Positions 41,819 to 51,239 of a stretch of DNA of 64,000 nucleotides are shown here, one piece after another. The notes below the pieces were generated by a model. The model had not been told where the DNA came from, did no database searches, and worked only from the letters and a program-made list of their open reading frames with translations. Position numbers and translations under genes: made by a program. Numbering within the stretch: position 1 is the stretch's first letter; the number at the start of each line of letters is the position of its first letter. Origin of the DNA: Pacificimonas sp036351775 (GTDB lineage Bacteria; Pseudomonadota; Alphaproteobacteria; Sphingomonadales; Sphingomonadaceae); the NCBI GenBank assembly GCA_036351775.1, contig JAZBPX010000053.1:248001-312000 (forward strand), written 5' to 3'.

Positions 41819-43726
41819 ATGATCATTCAGCCGCCGCTCAACTTTACAGCCGTCGACCTCGATTTCGATGACGATAATGACACCCTTACGGTACAGGTTT
41901 TCCAGGCGGGCGACGGAGCCTTCGACTTTCGCGACAGTGCCGAAACGGCCAGCGACGTCGAGATCGTCGGCTTTACGGATGACGATGTCATCACGGTCCT
42001 TAACGAGGGCACGGACGGCGTTAACTTCAGCTCTTTTGGCACGGATATCACGATTTCTTTCGTGTCCGACGGCGGAATCGCGAACCGGATCACTATCAAG
42101 GATGTGGTTAGCGAGACTGATTTCGTGTTCACGCAGGCGACTGCCGAGGCCGCGGTAGGCTTCAACTTCATCCTGACCGGCAACGAGGTCGGCGGCGGCG
42201 ACAATCAGGCCCCGGTGTTCGGATCGCTGCCGAGCCTTGAGACTGCCGAAGATACCGAACTTGCCTTCTCGCTGGATGTCACCGATCCCGACGGCGATCC
42301 GGTCACCATCGCCTTCAGTGAGGCGACCGGGGGCACGGTTACCGGCGAGGACGGCAGTTTCACCTTCACGCCAGCCGCGAACTTCTCCGGCTCCGCTAGC
42401 GTGACCGCGACGGCAACCGACGGGAATGGTGGATCGACCGAGCAGGTGCTGGACTTCACGGTGACACCGGTGAACGATGCGCCTGAAGACGTGACAATCT
42501 CCAACGACGACCTCGCCGAGGACGCGGAGGCTGGCACGACGGTCGGCACGCTGTCCGCTGTGGACGTCGAGGGCGACACCGTCTCCTTCGTCCTGACCGG
42601 CGATGCGAATGGCCGCTTCGTACTCAGCGGTTCGAATATCGTGGTGGCCGAGGGCGCGACCTTTGATTTCGAAACGGAATCCGAGGTCTCGGTGACCGTC
42701 GAGGCCGCCGACGGTAATGGCGGCGTTACCGCCGCGGTGCTGCCCATCACGATTACCGGTGAAGGCGGCGGCAATGACGGGCCGAAGACGCCGAACCTGG
42801 AAGGCGTCATCCAGGTGACGACCAGTCCGGGCCAGACCCTTGGCCTTGGTGCCGACAGCTACCGCGTCACCGGTTCGGTTGGCAGCAAGGAGACGGTGAT
42901 CCTGGCGGTCGGTACCCAGGCCCAGTTCGATGCCAGCTTCAACAGCGGCGGCGACGTCATAGTCTTTCCGAATGATTTCGGGACCTACACCATCGAGCGT
43001 CTGGGATCGACGGTTCTGGTGAACTCCAGCGACGGAACGTCCGCCAGCATCCCCCTTGGACTGGCAGGCATAACACTGGCCTTTGCCGACGGCGTTCAGG
43101 AGGTATCCTTCAACCCTGTCCTCGGCGAATTGGACATCGCGCCGCCCGTGGAACCGCCGGCCGCACCCACCGAGGACGACGTCGAAGCATCCTCACGCAC
43201 GATTTTCTCACCGGGCGGTTCGAGCAGCTTTGGTATTGGCACGTTCAATGTGTTCGGGTCGCGCGACCAAGGGGAGACGACCAGCATTGGTCTCGGCACC
43301 ACAATCCGTCTCGACCCCTCCTTCAACGAGGGTCAGGACGTCATCCTTGTGCCAGGCGCGTTCGCCGAGTTCACGGCCACGCGCTCCGGTTCGACGCTGA
43401 CGCTGACCGGCGAGTCGGTTCTATCGACGATCTTTTTCCCGTTCTCCGCAGGTATCACCGAATTCCCCATTGCAACGGTAATTTCACTCCCCCTCGGACC
43501 GGGGCCCGAGCGGGGCACCACGCTCCGCTTCGACGACGGGGACCGGCTGGTTTATTTCGACGCAAGCGCCGGCGAAGTGCGGTTCGACATCTTGTCCGAT
43601 ACCACCGGCAGCGTCCCGCCCGGCGTCTTTGGCGATGACACGGCCATCGATCCAGCGGGCGGCACGTTCCTGGCTGGATCCGGCGACTGGGAAGGCATCC
43701 CGGTTGACCAGCTCGCCTATATATAG
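41819..43726 (+). CDS. Large cadherin-like, probably secreted protein with duplicated C-terminal domain
   Basis: 635 residues, very acidic, low in Lys and Arg, without cysteine or an N-terminal signal peptide. Residues about 130-220 and 225-310 are cadherin/tandem-Ig-like domains: AEDTELAFSLDVTDPDGDPVTIAF, FTFTPAANFSGSASVT and TDGNGGSTE-type motifs. Residues about 335-445 and 465-600 are two copies of another domain sharing GTxxxxDxSFNxGxDVIxxP, RxGST and TLxFxDG. The composition and lack of a signal suggest type I secretion, and an upstream tolC is present, but no RTX nonapeptides or C-terminal target domain were seen. Function probably adhesion or surface layer; this is inference. Confidence 0.8.
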   Translation: MIIQPPLNFTAVDLDFDDDNDTLTVQVFQAGDGAFDFRDSAETASDVEIVGFTDDDVITVLNEGTDGVNFSSFGTDITISFVSDGGIANRITIKDVVSETDFVFTQATAEAAVGFNFILTGNEVGGGDNQAPVFGSLPSLETAEDTELAFSLDVTDPDGDPVTIAFSEATGGTVTGEDGSFTFTPAANFSGSASVTATATDGNGGSTEQVLDFTVTPVNDAPEDVTISNDDLAEDAEAGTTVGTLSAVDVEGDTVSFVLTGDANGRFVLSGSNIVVAEGATFDFETESEVSVTVEAADGNGGVTAAVLPITITGEGGGNDGPKTPNLEGVIQVTTSPGQTLGLGADSYRVTGSVGSKETVILAVGTQAQFDASFNSGGDVIVFPNDFGTYTIERLGSTVLVNSSDGTSASIPLGLAGITLAFADGVQEVSFNPVLGELDIAPPVEPPAAPTEDDVEASSRTIFSPGGSSSFGIGTFNVFGSRDQGETTSIGLGTTIRLDPSFNEGQDVILVPGAFAEFTATRSGSTLTLTGESVLSTIFFPFSAGITEFPIATVISLPLGPGPERGTTLRFDDGDRLVYFDASAGEVRFDILSDTTGSVPPGVFGDDTAIDPAGGTFLAGSGDWEGIPVDQLAYI

Positions 43727-43773
43727 GCGGGGCCCAGCGGTAAGGTCAGGCCGGTCTGGTGCCAGTCAGAACC

Positions 43774-43861
43774 GTCATCCTGAACTCGTTTCAGGATCTC
43801 GCTGCGAGGACAACGCGCGGTCGGAACCCGCGATGAGATCCTGATACGAGTTCAGGATGAC
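43774..43861. repeat. Paired inverted repeat (GTCATCCTGAACTCG type)
   Basis: GTCATCCTGAACTCGTTTC (from 43774) and the inverse ending CGAGTTCAGGATGAC (to 43861) around a roughly 30-bp centre, between the cadherin-like gene and the convergent RND gene. Confidence 0.8.
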
Positions 43862-43897
43862 GTGTCGGAGAAGTGGCGCTGCGAACAGGTCGCAGCC

Positions 43898-46800
43898 CTA
43901 GACCCGCGCCTCGGCTTCGCCGGCATCGTGACCTTGCGGCTTCGATCCGAACCAGCGCTTGATCCGCGCCGTGCCGCGCATCTGGATGACCGTCAGCGCC
44001 GGGATCATCAGGAGCAGGAGCACCGTCCCGAACAGGACGCCGAAGCCAAGGCTTGCCGACATCGGGATCAGGAACTGCGCCTGCAGGCTGGTTTCGAAGG
44101 TGATGGGCGCAACGCCGAGAAAGGTTGTCAGCGCGGTCAGCATGATCGGACGAAAGCGCGACTTGGCCGCGGCCACGATCGCATCGCGGTCCTCCATGCC
44201 GTTGTCGAGATTCTCGTTCACGAAGTCGATCAGCACCAGCGCGCCGTTGATGATGACCCCCGACAGCGCGATAATCCCGAACATCGACAAGATCCCCAGC
44301 GGAATGCCGAGGATCAGGTGTCCGAGGAGGGCGCCGATCATGCCGAACGGGATTGCCGACATGATGATCAGCGGCTGGATGTAGCTTTTGAACGGGATTG
44401 CCAACAGGGCGTAAATCACGACGAGTGCAAGGACGAAGGCGACGCCGAGATCGCCGAAGCTCTCCGCCTGCTGCTCCTGTGCCCCGCCAAAACCATATTG
44501 CAGCGCCGGATAGTCGGCCTGGATGGCGGGCATGATCCGCGCGGTCAGGAGATCGGCGACCTCCTGTCCCGTGATGACGTCGTCATCCACATCGGCGGTG
44601 ATGGTCGTGATGCGCCGCCCTGCCTCACGCCGGATGACCGAGGGCGCTTCGGCGAACGAGATGTCGGCGAGTGCGCTGAGGGGGACCTGTCCGCCGGGAA
44701 CGCGCACGCGGTAATTCTCGATATCGGCGATGGAGTTGCGCTCTTCCTCTGGCAGGCGGACGTAGACCCGCACATCCTCGCGGCCGCGCTGAACCCGCAG
44801 CGCCTCGGCCCCGAAGAAGGCTGCGCGGACCTGCGCGGCAACGTCCTGAAGCGTCACGCCAAGAGTGCGGGCCGAGGGTTTCAGGCGCAGCTCGATTTCC
44901 TGCATCCCGGCGTCCTGGTCGCTTTCGATGTCGAAGACACCGGCCAGGCGCGCGAGCTCGTCCATCAACCGTGCGCCTGCCACATCGAGAATGGCCTCGT
45001 CGGGATGGGTGAGCTGGACATTCACCGTCTCGCCGGCAGAGAGCAGCGAGGAGGAAATGCTCAGGGACTGCGCCTCTGGAACCGCGCCGAGCTCGTCGCG
45101 CCAGGCCTCTTCGATCTGAACGGCTGAAATGTCACGTCCCGCAGAGGGGATCAGGCTAAGCTGGATGCTCGCCACGCTCGGCCGCAGGGTAGAGCTCAGC
45201 CCGTCCGGGCCGGCGTTCACCTGCACCAGGCCGACGCTGGTATAGGCGCCCTCCATGATCGGATTGTCAGCAAGGTCGGCGTCGAGGTCGTCCCCGGTCA
45301 GGCCGTTGACGGCGCGCCGGCCCGCCGCCTCGATCCGGGCCGTGATCGCCTCGGTTCGGGCAATGGTTGTTCCGGACGGCATTTCCAGCGTTGCCGATAC
45401 GACATCCGCCTCAATATCCGGGAAGAAGGAGAATTTGATGATCCCCGCGGGCAGCATCGCCATCATGACGACCAGCAGCGCGACCCCGCCCGCGACGACC
45501 AGGAATGGCATGTTGACGGTGAAGCGGAGCGCACGGTCGAGCGGACCGTCGACAAACGCCTTGAACCGCTTGTCGACCGCGCGCTGAATGCGCTCGAAGA
45601 AGCGCGTGACGCGGTGCTTCCCGTCCGTGCCCGCCGCGGGCAGATGACTGAGATGGTAAGGCAGGATGAGGAGCGCCTCGATCAGCGACAGCGACAGCAC
45701 CGCAATGACGACCACAGGAACGTCGGCGAGGACCTTTCCGATCGCACCGCCCACCGCCAGTAGCGGGGAGAAGGCGACGATTGTGGTCGCGACGGCAAAA
45801 ATAACCGGCGTTCGTACGCGCTGCGCCCCGGCAATGGCGGCCCCTAGCCCGGTGCGGCCGCGCTCACGCTCGGCATAGATATTCTCCCCGACCACCACGG
45901 CATCATCGACAACAAGGCCGATGGCGAGGATGAAGCCGAACAGGGAGAACATGTTGATGCTCGATCCGGCCCAGTCGAGCAGGAAAATCGCGCCGACGAA
46001 CACTGCGCCGATGCCGACCGCCGTCCAAGCGGCGAGGCGAATGTCGAGAAACAGGGTGAGCGTGACGAGAACGAGGATCAGACCGAGGACGGCGTTCCGG
46101 ATCAGGAGGCTCAGGCGATCCTCCAGCAGCACGGAATTGTCCGCCCAGATCGCATAGCTGATCGCGTCTGGCTTCTGCTGTTCAAAGGTTTCGGCGAGGT
46201 AGGTTTTGGCTGCGTCCGCGACATCGAGCACGCGTTCGTCGCTGGTGCGGTAGACGTCGACAAAGGCTACCGGCTGTCCATTGAAGCGCGTGATGAGATC
46301 GGAATCCTCGAAACTGTCGCTTACCTCCGCAACGTCGCCGACGCGCAGCAGGTCGCCGTCGCGGCCTGAGATCAGAATGATGTCCTCGAACTGCTGCTGG
46401 CCGTAATTCTGGCCGACCGTGCGGACGCGCACTTCCTCGCTGTTCGTCTCGATGGCGCCAGCAGGACTGTCGAGGCTGCTCTGCGCGACCGTGCGCGACA
46501 CATCCGTCAGCGACAGGCCGAGGGCTTCCAGCCGGTCCTGCGGCACGTCGATGAAAATCTGGTAGTCGCGAACGGCGCTCGTTTCGACATAGCTTACCTC
46601 GGGCAGGGCAGCGATGGCGTCTTCGACCTGGTAAGCGGTTTCCTTCAAGGTACGTTCGGGCACGTCGCCGAACAGGGCGATCCGCATGACGCTCTGCCGC
46701 GTGGTCAGTTCGCGGACGTCGGGCTCCTCAGCCTCGCCGGGGAAGGTCTGGATCTGGTCGACTTCGCTCTTCACATCGTCGAGCGCGCGGGCGATGTCGG

Positions 46801-47158
46801 TGCCGAGTTCAAGCTCGACATTGACCGTGCCGACGCCCTCCGACGCGGTTGCGGTAATCTCCTTGACCCCGTCGATGGCCTGGACGGCCTCCTCGACGCG
46901 CTGCACGATCGACTCCTCGACCTCCTCCGGCGTGGCGCCCGGATAAACGACCGAAACCGCGATGGCATCGAGACTGCTTTCCGGAAACACCTCCTGCACG
47001 ATCTGCCCGTAGGAAACGAAGCCCGCGACCAGCATGAAGATCATCAGGATGTTCGCCGCCACCCCGTTCCGGGCCATGAAGGCGATGGCCCCGCGCCGGT
47101 CGCGGGCGCGGTCGGCAGTGTTGCCGTGACGGTCGAGGGGGGCGGTTTCCTCGCTCAT
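43898..47158 (-). CDS. RND efflux transporter, inner membrane permease
   Basis: 1086-residue proton-driven pump of the AcrB/MexF/MdtB superfamily. There are two homologous halves, each with a periplasmic domain and six membrane segments. The conserved Asp pair of segment 4 is in GLVVDDAVVVGENIY. The N-terminal ANILMIFMLVAGFVS and SVVYPGATPEEVEESIVQRVEEA blocks are typical of the heavy-metal/multidrug-type RND group. It forms a tripartite system with the HlyD and OMF proteins encoded immediately upstream; start and stop overlap (ATGA). Substrate unknown. Confidence 0.94.
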   Translation of the reverse strand: MSEETAPLDRHGNTADRARDRRGAIAFMARNGVAANILMIFMLVAGFVSYGQIVQEVFPESSLDAIAVSVVYPGATPEEVEESIVQRVEEAVQAIDGVKEITATASEGVGTVNVELELGTDIARALDDVKSEVDQIQTFPGEAEEPDVRELTTRQSVMRIALFGDVPERTLKETAYQVEDAIAALPEVSYVETSAVRDYQIFIDVPQDRLEALGLSLTDVSRTVAQSSLDSPAGAIETNSEEVRVRTVGQNYGQQQFEDIILISGRDGDLLRVGDVAEVSDSFEDSDLITRFNGQPVAFVDVYRTSDERVLDVADAAKTYLAETFEQQKPDAISYAIWADNSVLLEDRLSLLIRNAVLGLILVLVTLTLFLDIRLAAWTAVGIGAVFVGAIFLLDWAGSSINMFSLFGFILAIGLVVDDAVVVGENIYAERERGRTGLGAAIAGAQRVRTPVIFAVATTIVAFSPLLAVGGAIGKVLADVPVVVIAVLSLSLIEALLILPYHLSHLPAAGTDGKHRVTRFFERIQRAVDKRFKAFVDGPLDRALRFTVNMPFLVVAGGVALLVVMMAMLPAGIIKFSFFPDIEADVVSATLEMPSGTTIARTEAITARIEAAGRRAVNGLTGDDLDADLADNPIMEGAYTSVGLVQVNAGPDGLSSTLRPSVASIQLSLIPSAGRDISAVQIEEAWRDELGAVPEAQSLSISSSLLSAGETVNVQLTHPDEAILDVAGARLMDELARLAGVFDIESDQDAGMQEIELRLKPSARTLGVTLQDVAAQVRAAFFGAEALRVQRGREDVRVYVRLPEEERNSIADIENYRVRVPGGQVPLSALADISFAEAPSVIRREAGRRITTITADVDDDVITGQEVADLLTARIMPAIQADYPALQYGFGGAQEQQAESFGDLGVAFVLALVVIYALLAIPFKSYIQPLIIMSAIPFGMIGALLGHLILGIPLGILSMFGIIALSGVIINGALVLIDFVNENLDNGMEDRDAIVAAAKSRFRPIMLTALTTFLGVAPITFETSLQAQFLIPMSASLGFGVLFGTVLLLLMIPALTVIQMRGTARIKRWFGSKPQGHDAGEAEARV

Positions 47159-48480
47159 TCGTCCGCGCTTTCGGGGTCGGCTTGCGAGGCGGGCGGGGTA
47201 TCCGAGGCCAGCCGCACGGCCATGCCGTCCACCGGTGCGCGGAGGGCGCTGGTGATCAGGCGCGCGCCGTCCGCGTCGGCGGGCAAGGCAAGCCTGGCGA
47301 CCCGGTCGGTACGCTGGATTACCCGCGCCTCGATGATCCGCAGCTGCCCGTCCTGCGCCAGCCAGATCTCGTTGCCGGGTCGAAGCGCAGCCACGGGAAC
47401 GGAAATATAAGGCTCGGGACTCTGGCCGTTCATGGTGACATTGACGAAGCTGCCCACGAGCAGCGGCGGTGCGCTGGCGTCCCCGGCGCTGCCGGATGCC
47501 GGCCTTGCGCTGGTGAGGGGATCGGGAACGCGGATGAAGACGTCGATTGTCCGCGTTTCGGCGTCAAGAACGCTGTCGGCGCGGTCCACATAGGCGTCCC
47601 ATTCCCACGTACGGCCGCCGAAATCGAAGCTGACCGTAGCGGGCGGCCGGGCGCCGCGACTGCCAAGCAGGCCGGGAATCAGCGCCGCCTCCCTCTCCGT
47701 CAGCGACACCCGCACTTCGTAGGCATCGGTTGCCAGGATCGTCCCGAGCGTCTGTCCGGGCTGGACCAGCGTGCCGAGCGCCGCCGTTTCGCTGCGAACA
47801 AGACCGCGGAACGGGCTGCGAACCGTCGTACGGCTGAGGGCGAGTTGGGCATCAGCAAGGTTTGCGGCGGCGCGGTCGAGCGCGGCGCGCGCCGACTGTA
47901 GCTGCGGCTCTCGTGTCGCGAGGCGGTTCGGGGCGGTGTCCGCCAGGCGCGCGAGCGCCGGGGAGGCACCGTTCGCCAGCGATTCCGGCGGGCGGATGCG
48001 CGCGGCATAGTCGTTCCCGTCGATCATGGCTTCGCTGGCCGACCCGGTGCCTGCAAAGGCTTCGAACTGGCGCAGCTCGTCCTCGGCGATGGCGACTTCT
48101 TCCTCTGCCTGAAGCACGCCGACATTCTGCGCGGCGACATCGGCCTCTGCACTGCGCACCCGGTTGCGGAAGTCGGCGGGATCGATGCGGAACAGCGGCG
48201 CGCCGTCCGCGACCACGGCGCCTTCCTGAAAGGATGGGTTCACGTAGATGATCCGGCCGGAGACCTGCGCGCCGACAGAGACTTCCTCCCGCGGCTGGAC
48301 CGTGCCGGAGGCGAGGATGCCGAGCGCGCCGGACTGAACCGTCAGCGGCAGCGTTTCGACGAGCGGCGCAAGGGCGAGGCGTTCTTCCTCCTCCGGTTCA
48401 GGGCGCAGCGAAACCATCAGGAACGCGATCAGGACCGCGCCGCCAAGGATGAGGAACGCCAACAGGGCCTGGCGGCTCAT
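47155..48480 (-). CDS. HlyD/MFP periplasmic adaptor subunit
   Basis: 441 residues. It has an N-terminal membrane anchor (ALLAFLILGGAVLIAFLM), a biotinyl-lipoyl-like half (SGRIIYVNPSFQEG...GAPLFRIDP), a coiled coil (about 105-230) and the second half of the lipoyl fold (SPFRGLVRSETAALGTLVQPGQ). A beta-barrel follows. It bridges the RND pump and the OMF in the periplasm. Start and stop overlap the flanking genes by four bases. Confidence 0.93.
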   Translation of the reverse strand: MSRQALLAFLILGGAVLIAFLMVSLRPEPEEEERLALAPLVETLPLTVQSGALGILASGTVQPREEVSVGAQVSGRIIYVNPSFQEGAVVADGAPLFRIDPADFRNRVRSAEADVAAQNVGVLQAEEEVAIAEDELRQFEAFAGTGSASEAMIDGNDYAARIRPPESLANGASPALARLADTAPNRLATREPQLQSARAALDRAAANLADAQLALSRTTVRSPFRGLVRSETAALGTLVQPGQTLGTILATDAYEVRVSLTEREAALIPGLLGSRGARPPATVSFDFGGRTWEWDAYVDRADSVLDAETRTIDVFIRVPDPLTSARPASGSAGDASAPPLLVGSFVNVTMNGQSPEPYISVPVAALRPGNEIWLAQDGQLRIIEARVIQRTDRVARLALPADADGARLITSALRAPVDGMAVRLASDTPPASQADPESADE

Positions 48481-49973
48481 GCGCCGTCTCCTTCGTCAGT
48501 CGGGATTTCGGGTATGTCAGTCATATCGAGCGGTGCGGGCGCAAGCTGGTCCGCTGCCGTCCAGTCGCCGCCGAGCGCGCGGTGCACGCCAAGACGCGCA
48601 ACCGCGACATCGCGCGCGGCGGTCGACAGGCTGGCCTCAACCTGCAGCCGGGCGCGGCGGGCGTCCAGGAAGCCGACATAATTGCCGACCCCGGCCTGAA
48701 AGCGGCGGCCCTGCAAAGTCTCGGTCGATTCCGCTTCACGAAGCTGCGACAGGATCAAGCGGTAGCGCTGGCGGCGCTCCTCATAATCCTCGATGGCGGC
48801 ATCGACCTCCCGAAAGGCACCGAGAACGGCCGCCGCGTAGGTCGCCGCCTGCTCGTCATAGGCGGCGCGCGCGGCTGCGATGTTCGCGGAGATGCGGCCG
48901 GCGTCGAAAATTGGCGCGGTCAGGTTGGCGGCGAGGCTGAGCGACCAGTTGTCGTCGAAGTTCAGCGCGCCGTTGATATCCCCGCCCTGCGTACCCGGAT
49001 TGGCGGTGAGGGCGAGGCGCGGGAACCGTTCCGCGCGCCGCGCCCCGATCCGCTCGCGCGCCGCCTGCAGCCGGATCCAGCCCGCTGCCACGTCCGGGCG
49101 CTGGGACAGCAGTTCGGCGGGAAGGCCGGCCGGAACCGGTTCGAAAACGAGCTGCGGTTGCAGAGGCGCCGCGAGGACAGCGTCAAGCTGGCCGGGATAG
49201 CGGCGCGTGAGGAGCGCGAGACGCCCCTCGGCATTCGCAAGCGCACTTTCCCGCTGGGGCAGGGCGGCCTCTGCTGCGCGTAGGTCCTGGCGCACCTGAT
49301 AGAGTTCAAAGCTTTCCGAAAGGCCGCGCTGGTAGCGCTCCTCGGTTCGCCGCACGCGGTCGCGCAGCGTCTCGACCGTGGCGAGGTTCAGGTCGATCTG
49401 CCGCCGAAGGTCGACGACATCGAAATAGGTCTGGATCGTCTCGGCTGCGGCGGCGAGCTGAACGGCGCGAAAGTCGGCGGCCGCGGCGAGAGCATCGGCC
49501 CGCGCGGCCCTGAGGTCGCTGCTGGCACGTCCGAAGATGTCGAGCTCGTAGGAGGCGGTAAGGCCGAGCGTGTAGGCCTCGTTCGTAAGCCGGGTCAGGG
49601 TGCCGCCGCCAAAGTCGCCGAAGGCGGTGCCTGCAAGGGGTGTATCCGAATAGCTCGCCCCGGCCGATGCGCTTAACGTGGGCAGCAGGGCGGCGCGCGA
49701 CAGCCGGGCCTGCGCCCGCGCCCGCTCGATCCGCGCGGCGGCGGCGGCGATGTCGAGATTGTCCGAGAGCGCGTCGGCCACAAGGCTGTTCAAGACCGGA
49801 TCGTCAAACCCCTGCCACCAGGCTGCCGGTCGGTACGCGCCGACTTCGGCCCCTTCAAATGCTGTCGGCAGCTCGGCGACCAGGGCGGGGACCTCCGCGT
49901 CCGGGGCCATGTTGATACACGCACCGAGGAGCAGCGCGGGCAGGGCCGTAGCCAGGCGAAGAGTACGGTTCAC
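48477..49973 (-). CDS. NodT-family outer membrane efflux lipoprotein
   Basis: 498 residues; the signal peptide ends in a lipobox (LLLGAC, Cys19). Two OEP repeats are visible, such as PAAWWQGFDDPVLNSLVADALSDN and SQRPDVAAGWIRLQAARERIGARRAERFP, the NodT/OprM signature. It forms the outer membrane duct of this operon's RND pump. ATGA overlaps are seen with both the TetR gene and the HlyD gene. Confidence 0.93.
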   Translation of the reverse strand: MNRTLRLATALPALLLGACINMAPDAEVPALVAELPTAFEGAEVGAYRPAAWWQGFDDPVLNSLVADALSDNLDIAAAAARIERARAQARLSRAALLPTLSASAGASYSDTPLAGTAFGDFGGGTLTRLTNEAYTLGLTASYELDIFGRASSDLRAARADALAAAADFRAVQLAAAAETIQTYFDVVDLRRQIDLNLATVETLRDRVRRTEERYQRGLSESFELYQVRQDLRAAEAALPQRESALANAEGRLALLTRRYPGQLDAVLAAPLQPQLVFEPVPAGLPAELLSQRPDVAAGWIRLQAARERIGARRAERFPRLALTANPGTQGGDINGALNFDDNWSLSLAANLTAPIFDAGRISANIAAARAAYDEQAATYAAAVLGAFREVDAAIEDYEERRQRYRLILSQLREAESTETLQGRRFQAGVGNYVGFLDARRARLQVEASLSTAARDVAVARLGVHRALGGDWTAADQLAPAPLDMTDIPEIPTDEGDGA

Positions 49974-50584
49974 GATTCGGGCTCCCGCAAGGCCGCGCGG
50001 GCGATGTCTTCGATCCGGTCGAGAAGCAGCGTCTCCAACTCGGGCGTAATCGCGTCGGTCTCCATCACGGCAAGCAGTGTCGCGCGCGAATGGCGGAGCG
50101 TGACGGCCATGCCGAACAGGTACAGGCCCGTGGCGCGCATATCCTGCGGTGACAGGCCCGTACGCAAGTGGGCGATCTGTCCGACGAGGCCTGAAATAAT
50201 GGGATGGATCGACTTGGCCATCCGCTTTCGAAAGCTGCTGCTGGGCGATTGCTGTTCGCGGGAGATGAAGAGGGCGAACCGCCCGGTTTCCTCGCGTAGC
50301 ATCATCTGGCCGGCCGCGCGCAGGATTCGAACGACGAACATCAGCCGCACCTCACGGTCGGCACCCTCTCCGGGCGGGTTCTGGAGGTTCGCCTGCAGCG
50401 AGGACTGAAGCACCGAAAGGATGTGGTCCGCGGCCGCTTCGTAAAGGCCGTCCTTGCCGCCGAAATGATAGGTGATCGAGCTCATGGCGGTACCGGCCTC
50501 GGCGGCGATTTCGCGCGTTCCGACGCCCTCGAACCCGCGCTGGCCGAACTTCTCGATTGCAATCTGGATTAGACGATCACGCAT
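49970..50584 (-). CDS. TetR-family repressor with CecR-type C-terminal domain
   Basis: 204 residues from ATG 50584 (MRDRLIQIAIEKFGQRG). Helix-turn-helix: TREIAAEAGTAMSSITYHFGGKDGLY. The C-terminal domain with LFISREQQSPSSSF and FGMAVTLRHSRA matches the DUF1956/CecR type. It is the first gene of a four-gene operon with overlapping starts, followed by OMF, HlyD and RND genes, so it very likely represses this pump. An in-frame ATG at 50632 would place the operator inside the gene and is less likely. The ribosome site at 50584 is weak. Confidence 0.9.
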   Translation of the reverse strand: MRDRLIQIAIEKFGQRGFEGVGTREIAAEAGTAMSSITYHFGGKDGLYEAAADHILSVLQSSLQANLQNPPGEGADREVRLMFVVRILRAAGQMMLREETGRFALFISREQQSPSSSFRKRMAKSIHPIISGLVGQIAHLRTGLSPQDMRATGLYLFGMAVTLRHSRATLLAVMETDAITPELETLLLDRIEDIARAALREPES

Positions 50585-50594
50585 GGCGGCGGTC

Positions 50595-50616
50595 TTAGTT
50601 CGTTCGACCGAACAAA
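50595..50616. promoter_or_regulatory. TetR operator of the RND operon
   Basis: A 22-bp interrupted palindrome: TTAGTTCGTTCG on one side and CGACCGAACAAA on the other, matching its own reverse complement at 18 of 22 positions with symmetric GTTCG/CGAAC cores. It lies about 11 bp upstream of the TetR start. Confidence 0.75.
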
Positions 50617-50683
50617 CAAGCGGCAGTTTCATGACATCCGTGCGGCAGGGTGCCGCGCGGTCCGCCGCAAACTGCGCTTGAAG

Positions 50684-50712
50684 AAAAAGGGGCCCTTCCG
50701 AAGAAGAGCCCC
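50684..50712 (-). terminator. Intrinsic terminator with UUCG tetraloop
   Basis: On the minus strand GGGGCTCTTC and GAAGGGCCCC pair (one G-U) around a TTCG tetraloop, followed by TTTTTC. It ends transcription from the small membrane protein gene at 50815-51177 before the tetR operon. Confidence 0.85.
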
Positions 50713-50729
50713 AGAGTAAGGAGGGTATC

Positions 50730-50774
50730 GATGCCGCCGGGAGCGATGGGGGGAAGAGGTCTCCCGGCGGCATC
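50730..50774. repeat. Perfect 14-bp inverted repeat
   Basis: GATGCCGCCGGGAG (50730-50743) and CTCCCGGCGGCATC (50761-50774) with a 17-base G-rich loop. It lies about 40 bp after the small membrane protein gene and may act with the adjacent terminator. Confidence 0.75.
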
Positions 50775-50814
50775 AATCCTTAATGCTGTTCTTTTTTTCC
50801 GGTGGGCCGTCCGA

Positions 50815-51177
50815 TCAGGCCGCCGTCGCCAGGGCGAGGAAGAGCTTGCCAAAGGCGAAACCCTTCACCGCAAAGGCGGCCAGCAGGATGGACGGACCCT
50901 TTGCCAGCGCCAATATGCGCGGATCGCGAAGTGCGAACCACAGGGGAACAGCGATCATCACGGCGAGGACCGGCCAGCCGACGATCGAAGCGAAGAAGGC
51001 AAAGGGCTGGACGACAACAGCGAGGATTCCGCCTACGGACGCCGCGCCAAGACAGGCGAAGACAAAGAGGATCTCTTCACCCCAGCGGAACTCGTGAGAC
51101 GGACGTGGACCCTGGTCGACGCTGGCGAACGACCTGTTCGGCACCAAGCGAGGGGAGGGGGTACGGCTCGTGTCCAT
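50815..51177 (-). CDS. Hypothetical small membrane protein
   Basis: 120 residues. A hydrophilic N-terminus (about 35 residues) precedes two long hydrophobic stretches (about 36-64 and 65-83) and a third weaker one (about 93-118), so two or three membrane segments. No family is recognised. It is followed by a very strong terminator pair, which supports it as a real, separately transcribed gene. It lies between an OxyR-like regulator gene and the tetR operon on the same strand. Confidence 0.65.
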   Translation of the reverse strand: MDTSRTPSPRLVPNRSFASVDQGPRPSHEFRWGEEILFVFACLGAASVGGILAVVVQPFAFFASIVGWPVLAVMIAVPLWFALRDPRILALAKGPSILLAAFAVKGFAFGKLFLALATAA

Positions 51178-51239
51178 AAGCCTCCATTAGGCGATTGAAC
51201 GGATAGCCTTCAATTCGCCTGTTTCATAGCCAAGAGCTA

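Noticed and set aside
41819..43726. RTX-type calcium repeats in the cadherin-like protein
   Set aside because: No GGxGxDxUx nonapeptides were found; only isolated DGNGG-type turns.
43862..45127. Plus-strand 421-codon frame opposite the RND gene
   Set aside because: Asp/Arg/His-rich antisense shadow; the RND protein is unmistakable.
50585..50776. Longer tetR reading frame starting at 50776 or 50632
   Set aside because: The palindromic operator would fall inside the gene, and the added sequence is not TetR-like.
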